Shown: piece after piece, positions 1 to 10,634 of the stretch | Layout of the letters: the number at the start of each line of letters is the position of its first letter | Position numbering within the stretch: the stretch's first letter is position 1 | Source of the DNA: Anastatus disparis | Taxonomy: Eukaryota; Arthropoda; Insecta; Hymenoptera; Eupelmidae | DNA: 64,000 nucleotides | Assembly: GCA_017163975.1 (NCBI GenBank) | Contig: JAFFSR010000264.1 | Span: 6,978,501-7,042,500, forward strand | Direction of reading: 5' to 3' | Notes under the pieces: model-generated | What the model was told of the DNA's origin: nothing | Databases searched by the model: none | Seen by the model: the letters and a program-made list of their open reading frames with translations, nothing else | Made by a program: the position numbers and the translations under genes

Positions 1-890
1 AGTATTGAGAGGCAAAATTTCTTAAGTTGTCCGAAAAATCGGTATTTTTGAAATAGGAAATTGCCGGAGGTTGATAATTAACAGAAACCTACACGGCTTC
101 AGAGCTGCCCAATTGCACGGAACAAAAAATATACTCAGGTACCTCCGGTTTACCTTCATTATGATTAGTTTAAGTATCCGATGTAGCCAAAATAGTGCTC
201 TTTAAATTGTCTTTAATATACAAAGCAACCCCTGTTAAAAAAAATCAGGTGATAAATCACTTGATAAATCAGGTGATTTATCATGCTAAAACATCGTGTA
301 ACGATTTTTTTTTTGTTTTTACACGTTTCAAACCATGCTTAGTCAATTCAGAACAGTTTTTGAAAATTTTTTAGATAATTTGGTCTTGAAAAAAAATTTT
401 GATTAATTTTACAAAAAAATTTTTAAGTTCGAAAATTTCGAAATTTTCAAAAACTGTTTTGAATCGACTAAGCATTGTTTGGAACGTGTAAAAACCAAAA
501 ATATCGTTACATGATATTTTGGCATGATAAATCAACTAAGAAATCAGGTGATTTGTCATCTAATTTTTTTCACCAGGGACTCCTCCACCACGCAAGTTTC
601 TGTCCTGTCTGAATACTTTATACCCCTTGACCCGAATGACGTCATCCGAAACAGACGGACCCAGCCAGGTCTCAGCCACTCCAAATATGTTGCAAGAAGG
701 ACCATCACTTAGAAACTCACGCACCTGCCCAATGCGAGCCCTCAACGAAGTCACATTCAGAAAGCACGCTCGCAGTTCACCCCTCCTCCCTGTACAACTC
801 TCAGAGGAGGCCCAGTGCAGTCATTGGGGAGAGGCCACACTCGACGTTACTCCATTATTTGTACTTAATAATTGATTTTTCGACATATTT
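1..890 (-). pseudogene. Non-LTR retrotransposon endonuclease fragment, split by a MITE
   Basis: Minus-strand remnant of the apurinic-like endonuclease (EN) domain of a non-LTR retrotransposon ORF2, which nicks target DNA to prime reverse transcription. Reading leftward from about 882, a frame passes LNVTSLRARIGQV, then VAETWLGPSV and a GGG motif near 590. The MITE at 230-578 interrupts it. Beyond the MITE the frame resumes with VALYIKDNL, then meets a stop near 170 and decays towards the window edge. Order and motifs fit the N-terminal half of a Jockey/CR1-like EN, but the clade cannot be fixed. No RT domain is present, because the element runs off the window start. Clearly non-functional. 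Confidence 0.7.
230..578. mobile_element. 349-bp foldback MITE, CCCTG termini, AC target duplication
   Basis: Inverted termini CCCTGTTAAAAAAAATC and CCCTGGTGAAAAAAATTAG continue into a long imperfect inverted repeat (GGTGATAAATCA type, then the ACACGTTTCAAACCATGCTTAG type) around a short AT spacer near 385. AC flanks both ends (228-229 and 579-580). Removing the element plus one AC restores a continuous endonuclease frame (...GGG-VALYIKD...), which fixes the ends. No coding capacity. It shares its terminal signature with the elements at 50401, 3778 and 13320. Confidence 0.85.
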
Positions 891-1522
891 CGTTAATGTT
901 CAGAGGCTTTATTATTATCACATATATTATTATTGCACTTAATATTCGATGGAGTTTCAGAATTTTCATTAATTACATATTAGTCCGTGAGCAGACAATA
1001 AACGGCGTATGCAATTCATAGGCGAGGTTCCAAAAAAGGTGATTCTTATAGAAAGAAATTCATAGATTACGAATATACCCTTAGTTTTTTCATCCGAGTG
1101 GTACCATATTGTTTCAAATACATTTTTTTAAGCAAAATACAAAAATAATAATTTTTTGATCTAGGACCAAATTTTTTTTAAAATATAGCTTAAAACAAGA
1201 AAAAAATCTTTTATAAGTCATCTACAAAAAATTCATAATTTAGATTTTATTAGCATTTAGAAGTTGAAAATTTACGATTTTAGTCGATTTCAAGGTTAAA
1301 TTGTAGGATGAATAAGTAGCCTAGAGCTATAATTCAAAGACGTACTTATTCTGCAACTCTTAATTCATCAATTCTATCGTAGAGAATTTCTAAAATATAC
1401 AAAAAAATAAAGAATAGCAATAAATAAAAAGGTCGTGTTTAAGAGTTTCATTAATGTGTTATTGCAATGGTTCCATGCTACAGGCGCGTTGCTATGCGGA
1501 AATCAAAACCACGCGCTTGACT
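891..1522. other. AT-rich DNA without recognisable feature
   Basis: No frame with protein-like composition, no RNA gene and no clear repeat boundaries were seen. The sequence is plain AT-rich DNA with homopolymer runs. Confidence 0.5.
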
Positions 1523-1636
1523 AAAATGCAACTTTAATGTGAATATTCTTATTTACTTAATAATATCTTTTTTGGTGATATATTTTTAAGTTTATACATA
1601 CATGTGTGTAAGAAATTGTTTTGGTGAAAAATTTTT

Positions 1637-1992
1637 TAATGAAATTTTTTTTGTTAATCATACATTTTTGGAAAAAATTAAATACTTTTTGTTAAAAATC
1701 GTGTTCAATGTACCTGAATATCCGTAAATTAAAATATATTGATTTTTAGCTTATTTAAAGGGAAGATTTGCTTTAGAAATTTAAGAAATTTATCGCTATT
1801 TCATAATATTTCATTTGTTTTCTTTGAAAAAAACTAAAAATTAAATCTTTCGAAAGCAAATCTACCCTCTAAATGAGCTAAAAATCAATATATTTTAATT
1901 TACGGATATTCAGGTACATTGAACACGATTTTTAACAAAAAGTATTTAATTTTTTCCAAAAATGTATGATTATCAAAAAAAATTTCATTAAA
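1637..1992. repeat. 356-bp palindrome (foldback)
   Basis: Two arms of about 150 bp. The left arm includes TTAATCATACATTTTTGG and the right arm its near-exact reverse complement, around a diverged centre near 1790-1845. It abuts the inner edge of the left 114-bp inverted repeat. Non-coding. Confidence 0.8.
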
Positions 1993-2050
1993 TATACATA
2001 GAAATTAGGAAGTGTGACATTTGCAAAATTATAATTAATTTTTTAGTGAA

Positions 2051-2736
2051 AACGTTATTTTTCATTCGATGTATTATGTATTTAAAAATATATTAATAAT
2101 GTAGTTTTTTATTAATATCAATTATTAAAAAAACATATATTTAGGTAAACGTAATTTTCGTCATGTGCATTGTAAATAGAAAAATACAAAAAAACGTTAT
2201 TTTTCATTCGATGTATTATGTATTTAAAAATGTATTAATAATGTAGTTTTTTATTAACGGCATGTCGGAGCTGCAGCAATCGAGTTTTGCTTTTTTTATT
2301 TTATCAATATCTTTTTAAATTCTTAAATTAAACAAATATAATGACTTGTCCGCACTAAAGCTATATTTATACAATAATTTTTGTTAAAATAAAAAATCAT
2401 TTGGACTTGTTATTTTTTTATGAGCTTGGATTGGAAATTAGATATCAAACTCGACAAACCTAACCTTAAAATACGACATATTGAAAGTTTTTATTATAAC
2501 TTTGTATGTATAATATTTTGGTGGATTTTTTGAGTTGTCCGCACTAGAGTTTAATCTTACAAATTTTTTCTTTGTAGCAAAGAAACTCGATTAAACGCAT
2601 CGTTTATTCATAAGTTAAGATTGGAAATATTATTAGAAGGCGGACAGCTACGTCATGCTCTTAATATCAATTATTAAAAAAACATATATTTAGGTAAACG
2701 TAATTTTCGTCATGTGCATTGTAAACAGAAAAATAC
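2051..2736. repeat. Tandem duplication, ~142-bp unit, second copy interrupted
   Basis: The unit starts AACGTTATTTTTCATTCGATG at 2051 and again at 2193. The first copy is intact. The second is split by the element at 2258-2660 and resumes with the same TATCAATTATT sequence. A few substitutions separate the copies. Confidence 0.85.
2258..2660. mobile_element. 403-bp MITE with TTAA target duplication
   Basis: Termini CGGCATGTCGGAGCTG and GAGCATGACGTAGCTG form an imperfect 16-bp inverted repeat. TTAA lies on each side (2254-2257, 2661-2664). The intact tandem copy at 2051-2192 supplies the empty site with a single TTAA. The target is that of piggyBac and Kolobok elements. No frame inside encodes a transposase, so it is non-autonomous. 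Confidence 0.87.
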
Positions 2737-2991
2737 AAAAATTTTATTAAATTTTATTAAATTTTCATTTTTTGTTATTAATGTAGTAATTAATAACAAC
2801 TATATAAATATACACATATTAATAAACGGAAGAAGATAATGAGAGAAAATAAAAAAATTCTTGCCAAAAAAATATATTAAGATTATAATATTATAAATAC
2901 AAACGCATATTTTCATACGTATACTAATTTTAAAATTTAAATTAAATAAATATTATTTATATAATTTATTTATTTAATCATCGTATTCTAC

Positions 2992-3310
2992 GTCTATCCT
3001 TCTCTGTCCGCCGGCTTTAAGAATTGACTCTCTCCCTCTCTCTTTCTTTTTCATAAAGAATAGAGAGGGTTGCGTCTATCCTTCTCTGTCCGCCGGCTTT
3101 AAGAATTGACTCTCTCCCTCTCTCTTTCTTTCTCTTATATGTACAATAAAGGTAGCCGCGAATGGAGGGGGCTATGTCTAGCCTTCTTTGCCGGTTACAA
3201 CAAGGCAGTCTCTTTTTCTTTATCTTTCTTATATGTATATACATGCATATTCTTAAGCGGAATGGGAGAGAGGGAAAGAAAGAAAGAGAAAAAAGAATGT
3301 TTGTATGTTG
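2992..3310. repeat. CT/GA-rich minisatellite with an 82-bp duplicated unit
   Basis: The unit beginning GTCTATCCTTCTCTGTCCG at 2992 recurs at 3074, followed by pyrimidine tracts and then a purine-rich complement (GGGAGAGAGGGAAAGAAAG). Frames of up to 109 codons here reflect low-complexity sequence, not genes. Confidence 0.75.
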
Positions 3311-3777
3311 ATAGCAATAATGGCATCCTGTGCCGTATTCGTTCATTCACGCTGGGTGACATTTGGGACTGTCGATTTTTATACATTTAGTGCCCCTGCC
3401 GTAACGTCGCGTAAGAAGCATAGCTTCAAAAATTTTTTATCAAAACAATTTTTTACACACATGTATGTATAAACTTAAAAATATATCACCAAAAAAGATA
3501 TTATTAAGTAAATAAGAATATTCACATTAAAGTTGCATTTTCCATTTTTGAACGAGTCATGCATTTCGCATGACAGCGCTGCCGGCACGTGAAACGCAAA
3601 TGGAGCTTTGCCATGCCCCATTTATCATTAGTGGATAGCTTACAGATCGCACAACTGTCCATAACTCCGACCTCTTGTGTATGCTACAGTAACTAAAACT
3701 AACCTCCTTAAAGGGTAAGGTAAACTTCTATCTTATTGGTCGAGGAGTAGATTAAAAAATTAGCCACCAGGATCTCT

Positions 3778-4883
3778 CCCCGTCAAAAACGTTTAGCTAA
3801 AAAAATTAGCTAAAAATATAGCTAAAAATGCAGCTAAAAATACAGCTATATTTAGCTGGAATATAGCTATATTTATCTGGATTTTTTAGGTAAAAATCCA
3901 GTTATTTTTTAGGTAAAAATCCAGTTAATATTTTGAGTCTCTTGTAACAGCGGAAAATATAACTGTATTTTCAGCTGTATTTTTAGCTGTATTTTCAACT
4001 GTATTTTTAGCTAATTTTTTGAGCTAATCGTTTTTGATGAGGCGAACAATAGCTGATAATATAGCTATATTTTCAGCTATATTTTTAGCTGTATTTTTAG
4101 CTTAAATTATTTTATAATTTCACGGAATAATAACTCGTTAGTTATTTTCCTGTAAAAGAAAGTTCCAAAAATGAGGTAAACCTCGTAGTGTCGGCTCTCC
4201 GAAGATCGAAGAGCTACATTTTGGCACAAAGTATCTTGCTCTTTTATACCTATGGCCTCAAAATTTCTTAATGGAATCGTAAAATTTAGAGATCCGCCAC
4301 CTAGCGACGTGAAGTGAACTTACCTGCCTTTAATTATTGATTAATGCTCGTCGCAAGGTGGCGTTTCTCTAAATTTTACGATTCCATCGACAAATTTTAA
4401 GGACACAGGTATAAAAGAGCAAGATACTTTGTGCCAAAACGCAGAAGCTCTTCGATCTTCGGAGAGCTGACACTAAGAGGTTCACCTCATTTTTGGAACT
4501 TTCTTTTACAGGAAAATAACTAACGAGTTATTATTCCGTGAAATTATAAAATAATTTAAGCTAAAAATACAGCTAAAAATATAACTGAAAATTTAGCTAT
4601 ATTATCAGCTATTGTTATCCTCGTCGAAAACGATTAGCTCAAAAAATGAGCTAAAAATACAGTTAAAAATACAGCTAAAAATACAGCTGAAAATACAGTT
4701 ATATTTTCCGCTGTTACAAGAGACTCAAAATATTAACTGGATTTTTACCTAAAAAATAACTGGATTTTTACCTAAAAAATCCAGATTAATATAGCTATAT
4801 TCCAGCTAAATATAGCTGTATTTTTAGCTGTATTTTTAGCTATATTTTTAGTTAATTTTTTTAGCTAAACGTTGTTGACGGGG
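3778..4883. mobile_element. 1.1-kb near-perfect palindrome (foldback transposon)
   Basis: Termini CCCCGTCAAAAACGTTTAGC and CCCCGTCAACAACGTTTAGC begin arms of roughly 530 bp that pair along their whole length around a short spacer near 4310-4350. The outer parts are built of ~11-bp AGCTAAAAATAC-type repeats. The inner parts include AGTTATTATTCCGTG and CTCTTCGATCTTCGGAGAG. A CT dinucleotide flanks both ends and may be a 2-bp duplication. A second, inner CGTTTTTGATGAGG/CCTCGTCGAAAACG pair mimics the terminus, suggesting stepwise growth. No coding capacity. Confidence 0.8.
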
Positions 4884-4990
4884 CTGCCTGCAGATCAAAA
4901 TTGCCTCCCAACTAATCTCAAAACTGTAATAATTCTAACCTCCAAAGTTCAGCGTCTTGATGTAAATTATAAGATAAAATGCAAGGACCG

Positions 4991-6720
4991 CTAATAAAAC
5001 TGATGATTTATAGCTGAAACGGTACCTTGAAAATTGAGCGTGCAAGAATAGATGAAGGGAGAAGTGTTACTTTTAGCATCGCAAAATAATTTTCGATTTT
5101 TGCTAAAAACATCAAATACCTCATTACAATTAAATCTTAAATTGAAATAAATAAATAATTCATTTTTCATTAAATTTATAGATGATTTATTTCTTTCATC
5201 TCTCCATTTGGTTTTCATAACTGAAAATATTCTTTCAATAAAAGCTGAAGTGGCAGGAACAGAAAGGAGAAAAGAAATTAACTTCAAAATATTTTAAAAA
5301 TAATTTTTTCAGTGTGCTGGAAAATAATTTTCCATTTTTCTCCTGTTGAATTTTTTCTGGATTCCTCTTGTTCTAATAATTTAGAAAGCATTTTTTTTTA
5401 AACTAACACCTCTGAATATAGTTCATCCATGTTGACATTCAATTTTTCTAATTCTAATGTTTGAATAATTTGCATAAAATTTTCAAACTCAATAGAATTA
5501 TTCAAACTCACGCTACTCAATAAATATAACCAATTATTTTCACTAAAATCGAACCATTTGTTCAAATACTCTAAGCTTTTATTAATAAATAATATAAAAT
5601 CATTACTGATATTTTCAAATTTTTCTGGTGAAAATTGTTTTACAATCTTTAATAATTTCGATGTATTATAACCGAAGAAAGTATCTCTTCTTCTGTTTTC
5701 TAATTCGATTCGTAAATTCATCATTATGTTATAAACATCCAAAATAGTTATATCATTTTTTCCAAACATTTAATAGTTTTATGAAAAACATTTAAAATAT
5801 GACTTGTAAATAATAAATAAATTTCAATAACATCATAATTATCATTTTCATCGCTATTGAGAAAAAATAAATATTCAATGATGGTGGGACCAGCGTCATT
5901 ATGCTTTAAACCAATGAAATATTCACGAATGGATTTCCAATTCACCAAAAGCGTGTAAGGGAGCAAAGAAAGCCATCTAGTACCAACGAGCCGTTTATTC
6001 TCGTGGAATTCTTGTTCAGCTGTTTCTATTATATTTTTTAAGTTTTCTCGCCTTAAAGCTGATTTGGAGAAATGACTGTATATTTTCAACGTCTATTGAT
6101 AAAAAATCCATACCGTAGTGAACTCCATTATGGATAATATGTGCATGACAGTTCCCTTTTAGTAAATCTGGAACGATCTTTTTCATGTTCGTAAAGAGGG
6201 AATGCTTACGTCCAAAATTTGCATTGGTATTATCTGCACATAGACTTATTTATTGCTTCTAGCATTCCATCAGCGGTTTCATCACTATTCTTATAAAAAT
6301 ACAATAATTTACAAGTTATCCCATCTTTTACTGTAAAATATTGAACTACTAATGGAAAAAGCTTAATATTTTTTTATTAGATGCATCTGTTTGTAAGCAA
6401 TAAAAAAGATTTTCGTTTCGTAATTCATTTAATACTTGTTGAATAGCATATGGCCCTAAAACATCCGTCACCAGTGCTTCAATTTTTGTTTTTCCTAATT
6501 GAAAACTTCTAGCTATTTTAGAATCCTTAAATAAAGCTTTATTTAATTTTATATTACAATCCATACTATTGTACGATAAATTATGTTTGACAGTATGGTA
6601 GATGAAGGTTAACTCAGTAGCTGCAATTTTTGAATCATCAGTAGAAGTTTCAGATGATGTAGATGGTATGACAAACTTTCCTAAAATTCCTGATGATTTC
6701 TTTAATAACATTTTGTTTTG
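4991..6720 (-). pseudogene. hAT-family transposase, degenerate
   Basis: Cut-and-paste DNA transposase of hAT type. Reading right to left, pieces appear in family order: an N-terminal piece from 6711 to 6349 with CLQTDASNKK; a middle piece from 6089 to 5748 with FSKSALRRENLK and TRWLSLLP; then 5769 to 5398; and the C-terminal dimerisation region from 5287 to 4991 with SVPATSAFIERIFSVMK. These motifs are typical of the hAT catalytic and insertion regions and C-terminal hAT fold. Frameshifts and stops separate the pieces, so no full-length protein is possible. No terminal inverted repeats or 8-bp duplication could be identified with confidence. A domesticated hAT gene is unlikely given the breaks. 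Confidence 0.8.
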
Positions 6721-6779
6721 ATGACTCGCTTGATTTTCATGCTGTTATACCTAGAACATTAATTGCCATAGTTACGTTT

Positions 6780-7340
6780 AATCAGGGTTGCGAAAAAAGT
6801 AATTAAAAATTATTTGAATTACGAATCATTTTTGAATTTGTAATTAAAGTTTTATTTAATTAACAATTCCTTTCAAATTGATAATTAAACATATTTTAAT
6901 TAACAAATCAAAATCTAATCGTGAATTAAAAAGGCTTTAATTAAAAAATCAAAAGGAATTCTTAATTAAATAAATTTCAATTCAGAAATCAAATTCTAAT
7001 TGTGAATTAAAAGAGCTTTAATTACAAATTCAAAAGGAATCGTTAATTAAATAAATTCCAATTAAGAAATCAAAATGTAATCGTGAATTGAAAAGACTTA
7101 AATTACAAATTCAAAAGGAATCCTTAATTAAATAAATTTCAATTAAGAAAATAAAATGTAATCATGAATGAAAAGGGCTTTAAATAAAAATTTAAATGGA
7201 ATTCTTAATTAAATATATTTTAATTAACAAACAAAATAGTAATTGTGAATTGGAAGAGCGTCAGTTATGATTATGATTTGTGAATTCAAGGGCTTTAATT
7301 AAAAATTCCACAATTCCTTTTTAATTAAATGTACTAAGGA
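6780..7340. repeat. AT-rich minisatellite, ~81-bp unit, about six copies
   Basis: The marker word GTGAATT recurs near 6921, 7002, 7083, 7163 and 7244, giving an 81-bp period. Each unit contains TTAATTAAATAAATTTCAATT. Copies differ by substitutions and small indels. Non-coding. Confidence 0.85.
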
Positions 7341-7451
7341 ATTTTTATCATATATATAGAAAAATATATGTGAACGCGCACATACATACGCACCTGGGCT
7401 CATATATATGTAACATTTCATGTCGACCCACACGCACACATACAGACAAGT

Positions 7452-7504
<53 letters not shown>

Positions 7505-7787
7505 GAAATCAATATTCGTGTAAGCACGTATGAGTTTACATGAAAAGTCCCATATATATGAACGTGTGTGTGCATGCATGCGAATCGACATGAAATGTCA
7601 TATATATATTTATGTCCTCGTAGGCCGTATTCGTGTCAGTATGTAAAGAGCATGCTAAATTTGTATTGGCATCGCATATGTCTCAGACGCGTTCCTCGAC
7701 TCTTTACTAGATTTATATGTCCTCCTGAGACATATTGAGACTTAATATGTCTCAGGAGAAATCAATATGGCATCACCAATCCTACTA

Positions 7788-8234
7788 CACTGAGAAAAAA
7801 ACATAGTTGACTTTATTTCGTTCTCTAGTAACTACAACTATTTCATTCTAATAATCAATATATAGTCAGGTTCACCTTTTACTTTGGTAGCATTTATTAG
7901 ATGCAACATAGTAGGAATTACTAAAGTCTATAAGTATTTTAACTATTTTTTTAAAACCATACTAACCAAAGTTTTAAGACTTTTAAGTCTTTCTGAGTCT
8001 CGTTTATTCTTGTTATTTTATCTATTTATCTTATTAACTCTAATAATATGCAAATTAATAGTATTATTTATTGTGCAGTTTTTGGGGTTAAAATTAATTC
8101 ATCGTATGCTACTGAATGCCTACCAGAGAATCTAGTTTTATTTACTATGTTGCTGTAGTAAAGAAGAGAAACAGCACATTGGTAAATCTTACCATTCTAA
8201 ACGTACTACAGCCAACTATGTTTTTTTCTCAGTG
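7788..8234. mobile_element. 447-bp Tc1/mariner-type MITE, TA duplication
   Basis: Perfect inverted termini CACTGAGAAAAAAACATAGT flanked by TA (7786-7787, 8235-8236). The second copy of the surrounding tandem unit reads CCTACTATGTTTCG without the insertion at about 9187, confirming both ends. The 83-codon frame inside (7884-8135) has no transposase features and looks fortuitous. Confidence 0.88.
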
Positions 8235-8467
8235 TATGTTTCGTTTAATATGTCAAAGAGCAATCATATTGAACGAAGGTTAGTGAAAAAAAAAATGACT
8301 CGCGCTTCGACAGCAGCTATACTCATTACAAAATGTCAATCTAAGAAACAAAAAAAAATCAATAAAACTCAAATTTAATTTTAAAAGTATTGAAAAAAAC
8401 ATTAATATTTTCAACTAATAAGTTATAGTTTCTCATTCGGCCTACTTCGGACATAAAATCATCTATG

Positions 8468-8627
8468 TCCTTTAGCCGTTTATTCAGGTGGAATCTGAAT
8501 CTTGGAAAATGTTTGCCACTTGAGCAGAAATCTACCTCGGGCTCGCATAGCGCGCCCTTGGCAATTTCAGCTCAAGCACCAAATATTGTTCTCGATTAAC
8601 ATTCCACTTTAATACGGCCAAAGGACA
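8468..8627. repeat. ~160-bp hairpin, copy 1
   Basis: Starts TCCTTTAGCCG and ends CGGCCAAAGGA, with arms pairing through the AGGTGGAATCTGAATC region to a GC-rich tip (CTCGGGCTCGCATAGCGCGCC). It lies in the first 620-bp unit. Confidence 0.75.
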
Positions 8628-9423
8628 TACATAACTAATGTATATATATATATACATACATAATCCTGTGTGTGCGTGCGTGCGCATTTGACATAAAATG
8701 TCCCATATATATCAGCCTATATGTGCGTGCGTTTCAATTATCGTGAAAAATCCCATGTTTATGAAAGTCTGTATGCATGCATGCGAATCGACATGAAATG
8801 TCCCATATATATATAAACCTGTGTGTATGCGTTCGAATTGACGTGAAAAAACCTATGTATATTAACGTGTGTGTGCATGCATGCGAATTCACATGAAATA
8901 TCACATATATGTAGACCTGTGTGTGCTTGCGTTTCAATTGACATGAAAAATCTCATGAATATTAACGTGTGTGTGCATGCATGCGAAACGACATGGAACG
9001 TCCCATATATATATTTATGTCCTCGTAGGCCGTATTCGTGTCAGTATGTAAAGAGCATGCTAAATTTGTATTGGCATTCCATATGTCTCAGACGCGCTCC
9101 TCGACTTTTTGCAAGATTTATATGTCTTCCTGAGACATATTGAGACTCAATATGTCTCAGGAGAAATCAATATGGCATCACCGATCCTACTATGTTTCGT
9201 TCAATATGTCAAAGAGCAATCATATTGAATGTAGGTTAGTGAAAAAAAAATGACTCGCGCTTCGACAGCAGCTATACTCATTACAAAATGTCAATCTAAG
9301 AAACAAAAGAAAAAATCAATAGAACTAAAATTTTATTTCAAAAGTATTGAAAAAAAGATTAATATTTTCAACTAATAAGTTATAGTTCCTCATACGGCCT
9401 ACTTCGGACATAAAATCATCTAT

Positions 9424-9582
9424 GTCCTTTGGCCGTTTATTCAGGTGGAATCTGAATCTCGAACAATGTTTGCCGCTTGAGCAGAAATCTACCTCGGGCG
9501 CGCTTCGCGCGCCCTCGGCAATTTCAGCTCAAACGACAAACATTGTCCTCGATTCATATTCCACCTGAATACGGCCAAAGGA
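9424..9582. repeat. ~160-bp hairpin, copy 2, with GC-rich tip
   Basis: Same hairpin in the second tandem unit. Its apex GGGCGCGCTTCGCGCGCCC is a perfect 8-bp GC stem around TTC, notable in a strongly AT-rich setting. Non-coding; function unknown. Confidence 0.8.
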
Positions 9583-9600
9583 CATATATAACTAATATAT

Positions 9601-10284
9601 ATTAGACAGGTCGTTATTTCCCGAAACTTACTGAGCATCGCTCCCAACCCTTAGATCGATGTATTTATACTAAAAATTAAAAAAGCAGCTGGAATACCTT
9701 GTTAGAATAGAGAATTAACCTTGCCGAATCGCAAAAAACCGTATTTTTTACTGTTTTTTCTTATTTTTCTTTTTTCTACATACAGGTATGACTGAAAAAA
9801 ATTTTTTGAGACCCTCTTTCACACTTTTTCTATCGCCGTAAGTTAAAATAATGACTTATGGGGTGATTTAAGAGCCGAGAAAAATTTTTTTTTCGAATTG
9901 TTGCTCTTGAATTATTAAAAAATTTTACTCAAACGGGTTTATTCTCGTGTATTTTGAGGTTAAAAGCACTTTATATTTTTTTTTCATTCAAACAACCAAC
10001 ATAACATTAAAGAAGGCTTAAAGATCTTCAATTTCCTTTTTTATAAAAGTTTCTAGGTGCTTCTGATACTGAGATATGGCCATTTGAATTTGATAGGAAA
10101 TTCGTAGAATAAAATCTGTAAACATCGTGAGCATGCAATTGACTATCAACTCCTTCTGATCACAAATTCAGTTTCAAAGCACATAGAAACGGTCTAAGTA
10201 AAGCAAAATGAAGGTCTTAATTTCAACAAAAAAGTGGCACTATAGGTGTCTTTCGCACAGTCAGAGTTATGAAATTAGTAAATA
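9601..10284. other. AT-rich DNA, no gene seen
   Basis: No coding frame, RNA gene or terminal repeat recognised. It separates the tandem array from the truncated repeat island. Confidence 0.5.
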
Positions 10285-10625
10285 CCCATATAGAAATAAT
10301 TTTCATAAATATCTGTAAATATCTCTAAATAACTGTAAATAATTAATAAAAAGTATTGAGACTGAAACATTAATAAAAGTTATTTACACTTATTTATTAT
10401 TATTTACAATTATTTATAGTTATTTAGTTATTTACGATTACTAACTGATTTTAAAAGTTATTTACTATTATTTACAAACACTTACAGTTACTTACTCTTA
10501 ATTACTATTATTTACTATTATTTACAATTTTCAAAATTTTTAGGTAAGTAAATAGTTTATTGTTATTTATAATTATTTATGATGATTTACAGTTATTTAT
10601 AGTTATTTACTTTCGTTGTTTTAGA
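10285..10625. repeat. Truncated copy of the CCCATAT repeat-island element
   Basis: Left end CCCATATAGAAATAATTTTC preceded by TA, followed by many ~10-bp repeats of TAAATAACTG and then of its complement CAGTTATTTA. The matching right terminus is missing. The array runs directly into transposase sequence at about 10630. The family is seen complete at 31022-31784 and, more distantly, at 22229-22915. Confidence 0.7.
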
Positions 10626-10634
10626 TAATTTTTC

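Larger units (their letters stand above)
1523..3541. mobile_element. ~2-kb non-autonomous element with ~114-bp terminal inverted repeats
   Basis: Sequence from AAAATGCAACTTTAATGTG at 1523 to about 1636 is repeated almost perfectly in inverse orientation at about 3429-3541. The interior holds a second palindrome, a tandem duplication, a TTAA-flanked insertion and CT-rich repeats, but no transposase. I cannot see a convincing target duplication, so 'one element' rests on the paired inverted repeats alone. Confidence 0.6.
7340..9600. repeat. Complex tandem array: ~620-bp unit twice, with ~60/120-bp subrepeats
   Basis: The block from TTTATGTCCTCGTAGGCCG to GGCCAAAGGACATA occurs at about 7605-8630 (enlarged by the MITE at 7788) and again at about 9013-9585. 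Between and before the two copies, ~60-bp phrases alternate (ATGAAATGTCCCATATAT, GTGTGTGCATGCATGCGAA). A (TA)n run lies at about 7455-7500. Frames in this stretch are repeat-derived. Confidence 0.8.

Noticed and set aside
7884..8135. 83-codon hydrophobic frame as a small membrane protein
   Set aside because: It lies wholly inside a TA-flanked MITE that is absent from the sister tandem unit, with no start context or family resemblance.
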